A stretch of DNA of 64,000 nucleotides from Pseudomonas fluorescens (GTDB taxonomy: Bacteria; Pseudomonadota; Gammaproteobacteria; Pseudomonadales; Pseudomonadaceae): NCBI RefSeq assembly GCF_902497995.1, contig NZ_CABVII010000012.1, positions 62,001 through 126,000 on the forward strand. The letters are read 5' to 3'. The position numbers and the translations under genes are program-made. The notes under the pieces were generated by a model. That model was not told the DNA's origin and did no database searches. It saw nothing but the letters and a program-made list of their open reading frames with translations. Positions 57,245-64,000 of the stretch are shown here, piece by piece. The number at the start of each line of letters is the position of its first letter. Position 1 is the stretch's first letter.

Positions 57245-58885
57245 TCATGCCTGAACGCTGTTGGCCACCACCGCCCGCAATTCGTTCTTGGCCACCTTGC
57301 TCGACGGGTTGAGTGGCAAGGCGCTGAAGAAACGCACCTGGCGCGGCACCTTGTAATTGGCCATTTGCTCACGGCTCCAGGCGATCAGTTGCGCCTCGTC
57401 AAGTGCTTCACCGTCGCGCAGCACCACGCAGGCACATCCGACCTCGCCCATGCGTTCATCGGCGATGCCGATTACCGCCACCTGGGCAATTGCCGGGTGC
57501 CTGATCAGCGCTGCTTCGATTTCCGCCGGGTAGCAGTTGAAACCGCCGACGATGAACATGTCCTTCAGGCGGTCGGTGATGATCAGGTTGCCCGCCTCGT
57601 CCAGGCGCCCGACATCGCCGGTGTGCAGCCAGCCTTCGGCATCGATCGCTTCGCGGGTCGCTTCGGGGTTCTGGAAATAGCCCTGCATGATGTGAAAGCC
57701 ACGCAGGCAGATCTCACCGGTAAGCCCGGCGTCCAGCGCCTGGTTGTCCGGGTCGCGGATGCTCACTTCGGTGCCGGCGATCGGCCGTCCGCTGGTGCCG
57801 GCGATGACCTGCGCCGAGTCCTGGGGATCGCAGATGGTCGCCAGCCCGCCGCACTCGGTCAGGCCGTAGGCGGTGGTCACCACGGCAAATCCCAACTCGT
57901 TGCGCATGCGCTCGATCAGGCTCGGCGGGATGCTCGCCGAACCGGTCACCGCGATGCGCAGGCTCGACAGGTCGGTCTGCTTGAGCCGCGGATGGGCCAG
58001 CAGCGAGAGGTACAGGGTCGGCGCGCCGGGCAGTATGCTGATGCGCTCACGGGCGATGCGCTGGAACACTTGTTCGGCGTCGAACACCGCGTGGGGCAGG
58101 ATGGTCGCCCCGCCGATCAGGCAGGTCAGCCAACCGGCCTTGTAGCCAAAGGCATGGAAGAACGGGTTGACGATCAGGTAGCGGTCGCCCGGCACCAGGC
58201 CGATGACCTTGACGTATTCGGTGAAGGCCCGCAGGTTCTGCCCATGGCCGCTCATCACACCCTTGGGTTTGCCAGTGGTGCCGGAGGTGAACAGCAGGTC
58301 GCACATGGCTTCGGGGCCGACGGCCAATGCACGCTGTGTGGCGCTGTCGGCATCGATGGTCGCCGCGCCATGCAGAAATTGGGCAAGGGTCAGGTCCGAC
58401 GACAGCCCAGGCGTGTCACCTTCGAAAACCACCAGGTGTTCGAGGCTCGCCGGCCGATGGGGCGCGAGCAGTGCCGGGTAGTCGACGTCGAGAAAACGCT
58501 GCTGGATAAACAACAACCGGCAGCCGCTGCGCTCCAGTACATCGGCGGCCTCAAGGCCCTTCATGCGGGTATTGATCGGCACCAGCACCGCACCGGCGCA
58601 TTGAATGCCCAGCGCCGCGAAGATCCAGTCACCGCTGTTCGGCGCCCAGACACCGACCCGGTCGCCGGCCTGAATGCCCAGCGCCATCAAGCCCCGGGCA
58701 AAGCCCATGACCCGTTCTGGCAGCTCGGCGTAATCAATGCACTGTCCGTTGTCTTCGATGGCCGTGCGGCCGGCAAAACGTTCGGCGCTTTGGAACACCA
58801 ACCGGGCAACGGTGGTGGGCACTTCGCTTAGCGGTGGGGATAGCTTCAGGCTCTGGTTCATCGTAGGCTCGGTGATCTGCATCAT
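57245..58885 (-). CDS. fadD3: Acyl-CoA synthetase, FadD3-like
   Basis: The 546-aa adenylate-forming enzyme has AMP-binding LLFTSGTTGKPKGVM and YGLTECGG, and the catalytic-lysine end LNPSSKVAKNELR. MFIVGGFNCYPAEIEAAL and MALGIQAGDRVGVWAPNSGD match FadD3, which activates HIP, the C/D-ring remnant. The start ATG 58,885 overlaps the reductase stop (ATGATGA region). ATG 58,861 is an alternative. Confidence 0.86.
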   Translation of the reverse strand: MMQITEPTMNQSLKLSPPLSEVPTTVARLVFQSAERFAGRTAIEDNGQCIDYAELPERVMGFARGLMALGIQAGDRVGVWAPNSGDWIFAALGIQCAGAVLVPINTRMKGLEAADVLERSGCRLLFIQQRFLDVDYPALLAPHRPASLEHLVVFEGDTPGLSSDLTLAQFLHGAATIDADSATQRALAVGPEAMCDLLFTSGTTGKPKGVMSGHGQNLRAFTEYVKVIGLVPGDRYLIVNPFFHAFGYKAGWLTCLIGGATILPHAVFDAEQVFQRIARERISILPGAPTLYLSLLAHPRLKQTDLSSLRIAVTGSASIPPSLIERMRNELGFAVVTTAYGLTECGGLATICDPQDSAQVIAGTSGRPIAGTEVSIRDPDNQALDAGLTGEICLRGFHIMQGYFQNPEATREAIDAEGWLHTGDVGRLDEAGNLIITDRLKDMFIVGGFNCYPAEIEAALIRHPAIAQVAVIGIADERMGEVGCACVVLRDGEALDEAQLIAWSREQMANYKVPRQVRFFSALPLNPSSKVAKNELRAVVANSVQA

Positions 58886-59904
58886 TCGGGAAAACGGATA
58901 CGCAAGTGGGCGCTGGTTGGCACAGCCTGGCAGGCAAGGATCCAGCCTTCGGCCAGTTCACCGCTGTCCAGCGCATCGTTGTGCAGCAGTTCGATGTCGC
59001 CACTTTCCAACGTGCACATGCACGAGGCGCAGCCACCCACTCGGCAGGCGCTGGGTGGATTCAGGCCGGCACGCTCCATCGCTGCCAACACGGTTTCGCC
59101 GCTGTCGCAGGCCAGATTGTGTTCCTCGCCATCCAGGCGCACCGATAACTGCGCAGCCATCGCCGCTTCACTGCTGGCCGCCAGCGGCAATTCGCCTTCG
59201 CCGGGCAGCGAGACAAAGCGTTCGACATGGACCCGGCCGCCGGGCAGGCCCAGGCTTTTCAGCGCGCTGACCGCTGCGTCCATGAACGGCCCTGGGCCAC
59301 AGATAAAGGCCCGGGCGTCGATAAACGGGCGCGCCAGCTCAGCCAATTGCTCGACGCTCGGAATGCCCTGCACCGAATCGAGCCAGTGGACAATCTGCAG
59401 ACGTTGCGGATGCGCGCTGGCCAGGGCCCTGAGTTCGTCGCGAAAGATCACCGAGGCTTCATCGCGGTTGGCGTAGATCAACAGAATCCTGCCGTGGCCG
59501 GCCAATAGCGCCGAACGCAGGATTGAAAGCACCGGCGTCACGCCGCTGCCCCCGCCGAACAGCAGCAGGTCGTCGTCCAGACTGCGCGGCACAAACACCC
59601 CGGCAGGCGGCAGCACCTCCAGGGTTTGACCGGCCTGCAACTCGCCGCAGAGCCAGTTCGAGGCCCGGCCGTCACGCACGCGCTTGACCGTCACCCGCAG
59701 CGGTTCGCCCAGCAACGGCGTGCTCGACAACGAATAACAGCGCGGCAACCAGCCGTCCTCGAAAGGCACTCGCAAGGTCAGGAACTGGCCGGGTTGATAA
59801 CGAAAGTGTTCGCTCAAATGCTCCGGCACGTCGAACACCAGGGAACGCGCATCGGCGGTTTCCTCGATCACTCGCGCCACGCGCAGGGCAAGATAATTGT
59901 TCAT
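58882..59904 (-). CDS. kshB: Ferredoxin-type reductase of ketosteroid hydroxylase
   Basis: The 340-aa protein has an FAD domain (RCYSLSSTP), NAD domain (GGGSGVTPVLSILR) and a C-terminal plant-type [2Fe-2S] centre (CRVGGCASCMCTL with later Cys). This order matches KshB, the electron donor of KshA, although it could also serve another oxygenase. It is in an operon with the HsaA-like and FadD3-like genes. Confidence 0.87.
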   Translation of the reverse strand: MNNYLALRVARVIEETADARSLVFDVPEHLSEHFRYQPGQFLTLRVPFEDGWLPRCYSLSSTPLLGEPLRVTVKRVRDGRASNWLCGELQAGQTLEVLPPAGVFVPRSLDDDLLLFGGGSGVTPVLSILRSALLAGHGRILLIYANRDEASVIFRDELRALASAHPQRLQIVHWLDSVQGIPSVEQLAELARPFIDARAFICGPGPFMDAAVSALKSLGLPGGRVHVERFVSLPGEGELPLAASSEAAMAAQLSVRLDGEEHNLACDSGETVLAAMERAGLNPPSACRVGGCASCMCTLESGDIELLHNDALDSGELAEGWILACQAVPTSAHLRIRFPE

Positions 59905-59982
59905 AGCTCAGGTACTCATGACCACCTGCCCGCGCATCACGGGCAGGTGTAAACCCAGGGGTATCGAAACGGCACCATGGCC

Positions 59983-61170
59983 TCAGACGTAGGGGTCCGG
60001 GTTGGGCAGGCCCAGCATCACCGCGCCGTAGCTGCGCCCGTAGGCCAGGTAGTTGTTGGCGATGTGCCCGCGCGCCTGATGCAGGTCGCGGAACAGCCGC
60101 GCCACCGGGTTGGTGTTGTACAAGCCAGAGGCGGCCATGCTGCGCAGCAGGTCGTCGACCCGTTCGGCGCAGATATTGGTCACGTAGGCTGACTGGTAGC
60201 GGTACAGCAGGCGAGTCTCGGTGTCCGGGTATTCGCCGGCACGGGCCAGGCTCATCAGGTGCTCGTAGTTGCGCTCCAGCACCAGGCGCAGGCTGTCGAC
60301 GGTGATCATCGCTTCGGCAATTGCGGTTTGCGCCACCGGATCGTCAGCGGTACGGGCGCCGTGCTTGCCGATGTGCTTGGCGGCGTTGTCGCGGAACTCG
60401 TTGATCGCGCCTTGCAGGGCGCCGATGGCCGAGGTCGAGACCGCGCGCGAGAACACCTGGGCGAAAGGAATCGCGTAGATCGGGTTGGTATTGACCAGGC
60501 GCCCGGGCGTCGCTTCGAGGGTCCAGTTATTGGTGCGTTGCACGCGATGGGACGGGACGAACACATCCTCGACCACGATGTCATGACTGCCGGTGCCGCG
60601 CAGGCCCAGCACATCCCAGTTACGCTCGATCTGATACTCGCGACGCGGCAGCAGGAAGGTGCCGTGCTCGGCGGCCAGTTCGCCATCGGGAGGCAGGATG
60701 CCACCCAAAAACACCCATTGGCAGTGCTCGCTGCCGCTGGAGAAACCCCAGCGCCCGCTGATCCGGTAACCGCCCTCCACCACCGTGACCTTGGCCGCCG
60801 GCATATAAGTCGAGCTGATCAAGGTGCTGTGGTCATCGGCCCAGACTTCACGCTGTGCTTCGATCGGATAACGTGCCAGCTGCCAGGGGTGAACCCCCAT
60901 CACGCCGTAGATCCAGGCGGTGGACATGCAACCCTCGGCGAGGATGGTCTGGATTTCGAAGAAGGTTCGCGGGTCCACTTCATAACCACCGAACTCCTTT
61001 GGCTGCAAGGCCCGCAGCAAACCGGCGGCCTGCAACTCGACGATGCTCTCCACCGGCACCTTCTGATCCTTGTCGGCCTGCGCCGTGCGCGCCTTGAGTG
61101 CCGGCACCAGGCTGCGTGCACGTTCCAGCAGATCACGTTCGTCCTGGGTCTTTTCTCGCATGCTGTGCAT
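59983..61170 (-). CDS. hsaA: 3-HSA hydroxylase oxygenase subunit, HsaA-like
   Basis: The 395-aa flavin-dependent monooxygenase of the acyl-CoA-dehydrogenase fold has LRALQPKEFGGYEVDPRTFF, GRWGFSSGSEHCQWVFLGGI and LGLRGTGSHDIVVEDVFVPS. These match HsaA/TesA2, which hydroxylates the phenolic ring A at C4. It needs reduced flavin from HsaB, whose gene is not in the window. ATG 61,170 lies nine bases after GGGAG. An operator motif lies 74 bp upstream. Confidence 0.87.
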   Translation of the reverse strand: MHSMREKTQDERDLLERARSLVPALKARTAQADKDQKVPVESIVELQAAGLLRALQPKEFGGYEVDPRTFFEIQTILAEGCMSTAWIYGVMGVHPWQLARYPIEAQREVWADDHSTLISSTYMPAAKVTVVEGGYRISGRWGFSSGSEHCQWVFLGGILPPDGELAAEHGTFLLPRREYQIERNWDVLGLRGTGSHDIVVEDVFVPSHRVQRTNNWTLEATPGRLVNTNPIYAIPFAQVFSRAVSTSAIGALQGAINEFRDNAAKHIGKHGARTADDPVAQTAIAEAMITVDSLRLVLERNYEHLMSLARAGEYPDTETRLLYRYQSAYVTNICAERVDDLLRSMAASGLYNTNPVARLFRDLHQARGHIANNYLAYGRSYGAVMLGLPNPDPYV

Positions 61171-61243
61171 CACTCAATTCTCCCGATCTCACTGCGCCAC
61201 TGCGCGAGTTGTGGTGGATCATCGGGTCGAGCGAGCAATCATT

Positions 61244-61261
61244 CATCGTCAAAGCGGACTA
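61244..61261 (+). promoter_or_regulatory. Operator motif CATCGTC-N6-GACTA upstream of hsaA operon
   Basis: This full match lies 74 bp before the hsaA start. Array 6 begins a few bases after it. Confidence 0.65.
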
Positions 61262-61266
61262 GGGGG

Positions 61267-62462
61267 TGCCCGGTTCGCCTGTAGGAGCGAGGCTTGCCCG
61301 CGAAGAACGATAACGCGGTGCATCAGGTACACCGCAGCGCCTGGTTCGCCTGTAGGAGCGAGGCTTGCCCGCGAAGAACGATAACGCGGTGCAACAGATA
61401 AACCGCGGTGCCCGGTTCGCCGGCAAGCCTGGCTCCTACGGGCGAAGAACGATAACGCGGTGCAACAGATAAACCGCGGTGCCCGGTTCGCCGGCAAGCC
61501 TGGCTCCTACAGGCGAAGAACGATAACGCGGTGCATCAGGTACACCGCAGCGCCTGGTTCGCCGGCAAGCCTGGCTCCTACGGGCGAAGAACGATAACGC
61601 GGTGCAACAGGTACACCGCAGCGCCTGGTTCGCCGGCAAGCCTGGCTCCTACGGGCGAAGAACGATAACGCGGTGCAACAGGTACACCGCAGCGCCTGGT
61701 TCGCCGGCAAGCCTGGCTCCTACGGGCGAAGAACGATAACGCGGTGCAACAGGTACACCGCAGCGCCTGGTTCGCCGGCAAGCCTGGCTCCTACGGGCGA
61801 AGAACGATAACGCGGTGCAACAGGTACACCGCAGCGCCTGGTTCGCCGGCAAGCCTGGCTCCTACGGGCGAAGAACGATAACGCGGTGCAACAGATAAAC
61901 CGCGGTGCCTGGTTCGCCTGTAGGAGCGAGGCTTGCCCGCGAAGAACGATAACGCGGTGCAACAGATAAACCGCGGTGCCCGGTTCGCCGGCAAGCCTGG
62001 CTCCTACGGGCGAAGAACGATAACGCGGTGCAACAGATAAACCGCGGTGCCCGGTTCGCCGGCAAGCCTGGCTCCTACAGGCGAAGAACGATAACGCGGT
62101 GCATCAGGTACACCGCAGCGCCTGGTTCGCCGGCAAGCCTGGCTCCTACGGGCGAAGAACGATAACGCGGTGCAACAGGTACACCGCAGCGCCTGGTTCG
62201 CCGGCAAGCCTGGCTCCTACGGGCGAAGAACGATAACGCGGTGCAACAGATAAACCGCGGTGCCTGGTTCGCCTGTAGGAGCGAGGCTTGCCCGCGAAGA
62301 ACGATAACGCGGTGCAACAGATAAACCGCGGTGCCCGGTTCGCCGGCAAGCCTGGCTCCTACGGGCGAAGAACGATAACGCGGTGCAACAGGTACACCGC
62401 AGCGCCTGGTTCGCCGGCAAGCCTGGCTCCTACGGGCGTAGAACGATGACGCGGTATCACCG
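61267..62462. repeat. 71-bp REP tandem array 6 (about 17 units) between divergent operators
   Basis: The largest array (1.2 kb) has a strict 71-bp period. REP cores occur as GTAGGAGCGAGGCTTGCC or reversed as GGCAAGCCTGGCTCCTAC, with a constant spacer (GAACGATAACGCGGTG and onward). Several neighbouring units are identical, so expansion was recent. It fills the space between operator copies at 61,244 and 62,469. Confidence 0.95.
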
Positions 62463-62468
62463 CGGCGC

Positions 62469-62486
62469 TAGTCCATTGAGACGATG
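62469..62486 (-). promoter_or_regulatory. Operator motif upstream of the 7alpha-HSDH-like gene
   Basis: On the minus strand this reads CATCGTC-N6-GACTA exactly. It is 64 bp before the start at 62,550 and follows directly on array 6. Confidence 0.65.
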
Positions 62487-62549
62487 CTGGCGGCAGCCGT
62501 GGCGGCGATATTAAATCCATCGACAATCGACCCCACGGAGCAAGGGCCC

Positions 62550-63323
62550 ATGAGTATTTTGCAGCGTTTCCAGATGCACGGCAGCGTCGCCATCGTCACC
62601 GGCAGCGGCCGGGGTATCGGTCGGGCGATTGCCCTGGCGTATGCCGAAGCCGGCGCCGATGTAGTGTGCTCGGCACGTTCGCTGGAAGAAGTAGAGGCCG
62701 TGGCCGAAGAAGTTCGCGGCCTGGGCCGGCGCGCCCTGGCCTTCGCCTGTGACGTCAACGATGCCGAGCAACGCCAGGCACTGGTGCGCCACAGCGTTGA
62801 GCAAATGGGCCGCATCACGCATCTGGTCAACAACGTCGGCGGCGGCGGGCCCAACGACCCGCTGGCCATGACACCGGAGCAGTTCGCCCAGGTGCTGAAC
62901 TTCAACGTCGCCACCAGCTACGCCTTCTGCCAGTTGTGCGTGCCCCTGATGCGCGAGGCCGGTGGCGGCAACATCATCAATATCAGCTCGGTGGCGGCGC
63001 GCTATGCCCAGCGCCATTTCAGCGCCTACGGCACGGCCAAGGCCGCCCTCAGCCATCTGACCCGCTTGCTGGCCCAGGACTTCGCGCCGCAGATCCGGGT
63101 CAACGCCGTCGCCCCCGGCCCCACCCTGACCGAAGCGCTGAACGGCGTGATGCCCGCCGCCATGCGCGAAGTCATGGAAGCCAACACCCCGCTCAAATGC
63201 CTGGGCACCCCGCAAGACATCGCCGCTGCCGCGCTGTACCTGGCCAGCCCCGCTTCGGCCTGGGTGACCGGCAAGATCATTGATGTCGATGGCGGTGCCG
63301 ACTCGTCGGTCTGGCCCGGCTGA
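62550..63323 (+). CDS. SDR similar to 7alpha-hydroxysteroid dehydrogenase
   Basis: The 257-aa SDR has TGSGRGIG, NNVGGGGPND and AYGTAK. The C-terminal block VAPGPTLTEALNGVMPAAM, then NTPLKCLGTPQDIAAAALYL and WVTGKIIDVDGG, lines up well with E. coli HdhA as I remember it. It would oxidise the 7alpha-hydroxyl of bile acids. GGAG lies nine bases before ATG 62,550. Confidence 0.8.
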   Translation: MSILQRFQMHGSVAIVTGSGRGIGRAIALAYAEAGADVVCSARSLEEVEAVAEEVRGLGRRALAFACDVNDAEQRQALVRHSVEQMGRITHLVNNVGGGGPNDPLAMTPEQFAQVLNFNVATSYAFCQLCVPLMREAGGGNIINISSVAARYAQRHFSAYGTAKAALSHLTRLLAQDFAPQIRVNAVAPGPTLTEALNGVMPAAMREVMEANTPLKCLGTPQDIAAAALYLASPASAWVTGKIIDVDGGADSSVWPG

Positions 63324-63335
63324 CCAACTCCTTTG

Positions 63336-63373
63336 GGCCTGCCCCTGATGACATTGGGGCAGGCCTTTTTTTC
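63336..63373 (+). terminator. Strong rho-independent terminator before hsaE
   Basis: GGCCTGCCCC and GGGGCAGGCC form a perfect 10-bp stem followed by eight Ts. It separates the SDR gene from hsaE, so hsaE either has its own promoter in the 25 bp that follow or is reached by partial readthrough. Confidence 0.88.
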
Positions 63374-63398
63374 TTTCCATTCATCTGGAGCCCTCACC

Positions 63399-64000
63399 AT
63401 GGACACCCATTTGATCAACGCGCTCGGTGACGAGCTGTTCAACGCCCTGCGCAGTCGCCAGACGCTGGCCCCCCTGACCCGTCGTTATCCGCAGATCACC
63501 CTGGAGCAGGCCTACCGGATTTCCCTGCACTTCCTGCAACGCCGCGAAGCCCTCGGCGAGCGAGTGATCGGCAAGAAAATCGGGGTTACCAGCCGCGCCG
63601 TGCAGGAGATGCTCGATGTCCACCAACCGGACTTCGGGTTCCTCACCGACGCCATGCAGGTCGAGGATGGCAGCGATGTCAGCCTGGCCCGCCATAACCT
63701 GATCCAGCCACGGGCCGAAGGTGAAATCGCCTTTATCCTCGGCGAGGACTTGCAGGGCCCGGGCATCAGTGCCGAGGACGTGCTGGCCGCCAGCCAATGG
63801 GTCGTGCCGTGCTTCGAGATCGTCGATTCGCGGATCGACGACTGGCAGATCCGCATCCAGGACACCGTGGCCGACAACGCTTCGTGTGGCGTGTTCGCCC
63901 TCGGTACCCAGCGCATCGACCCGCGTTCACTGGACCTGGCCGCCGTGCACATGCAACTGCTGAAAAACGGCGAACCGGCAGGCTCGGGCCTGGGCTCGGC
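63399..64000 (+). CDS. hsaE: 2-hydroxypenta-2,4-dienoate-type hydratase (5' part, continues beyond window)
   Basis: About 200 codons are present (MDTHLINALGDELFNALRSR onward). GKKIGVTSRAVQEMLDVHQP and PRAEGEIAFILGEDL with WVVPCFEIVDSRIDDW are signatures of the MhpD/HsaE family, with acidic metal ligands. HsaE hydrates the hydroxydienoate released by HsaD. HsaF and HsaG would be expected next, outside the window. Confidence 0.87.
   Translation, partial: MDTHLINALGDELFNALRSRQTLAPLTRRYPQITLEQAYRISLHFLQRREALGERVIGKKIGVTSRAVQEMLDVHQPDFGFLTDAMQVEDGSDVSLARHNLIQPRAEGEIAFILGEDLQGPGISAEDVLAASQWVVPCFEIVDSRIDDWQIRIQDTVADNASCGVFALGTQRIDPRSLDLAAVHMQLLKNGEPAGSGLGS

Noticed and set aside
61249..62420. Series of 67-80-residue open frames (MPANQALRC/MPANRAPRF type) in the repeat arrays
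   Set aside because: They recur every 71 bp and come purely from the repeat sequence; the period is not a multiple of three and no ribosome sites exist.
61267..62462. CRISPR array
   Set aside because: The regular 71-bp spacing looks CRISPR-like, but the spacers are nearly identical, the core is a REP palindrome, and no cas genes are near.

Overview
The window looks like a Pseudomonas chromosome, probably of the fluorescens/putida complex. The evidence is GTAGGAGCGAGGCTTGCC- and GTGGGAGCGGGCTTGCTCG-type REP elements, a fused CysN/CysC protein, a high-GC codon style and closely related gene families. No taxonomic search was possible. All family names come from motifs and remembered relatives.

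Region 1 (1-9,160) is accessory DNA next to a tRNA-Gly(CCC). It holds toxin-antitoxin modules: a small ORF plus a GNAT protein, a zeta toxin plus a 59-aa partner, HigBA, and mazEF debris. It also has two sites that resemble XerCD/dif sites, repeated scars, and a three-gene operon of two LssY_C lipoproteins and an alpha/beta hydrolase. Region 2 (9,161-17,748) is a sucrose locus: a LamB/ScrY-type porin divergent from an ABC importer, a GH32 invertase and a LacI-type regulator, with a LacI-like palindrome between the two arms. The zeta/tam boundary that precedes region 2 is partly repeated after it (17,757-19,044), so about 15 kb are bracketed by a broken direct duplication.

Region 3 (19,508-30,063) carries tam and then a sulfonation module: cysQ, a degenerate IS630-like ORF in frame with cysD, cysNC, a DUF1214-like protein and a PAPS-type sulfotransferase. 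These are followed by EthD, BaiE-like (SnoaL fold), SRPBCC and SDR genes. Region 4 (30,488-64,000) is a steroid (probably bile-acid) catabolic cluster. It contains a KshA oxygenase and KshB reductase, ring A/B genes (HsaA hydroxylase, HsaC extradiol dioxygenase, HsaD hydrolase, HsaE hydratase running off the end), and a nearly complete C/D-ring set (FadD3, IpdA, IpdB, IpdC, EchA20, FadE pairs, FadA6, an IpdF-like SDR, MaoC, thiolases). A 7alpha-HSDH-like SDR, an OYE-type reductase, a DUF1302/DUF1329 pair and a LuxR regulator like TesR are also present. KstD, HsaB, HsaF and HsaG are not in the window.

Two features tie region 4 together. One is a partly palindromic motif, CATCGTC-N6-GACTA, found upstream of most steroid operons and proposed here as the operator of the regulon. 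The other is a family of 71-bp tandem repeats carrying a REP core in either orientation. They sit at operon borders and, at two divergent promoters, fill exactly the space between two operator copies. The most interesting proposal is a steroid regulon physically linked to a PAPS/sulfotransferase module and to bile-acid 7-hydroxyl-processing genes.
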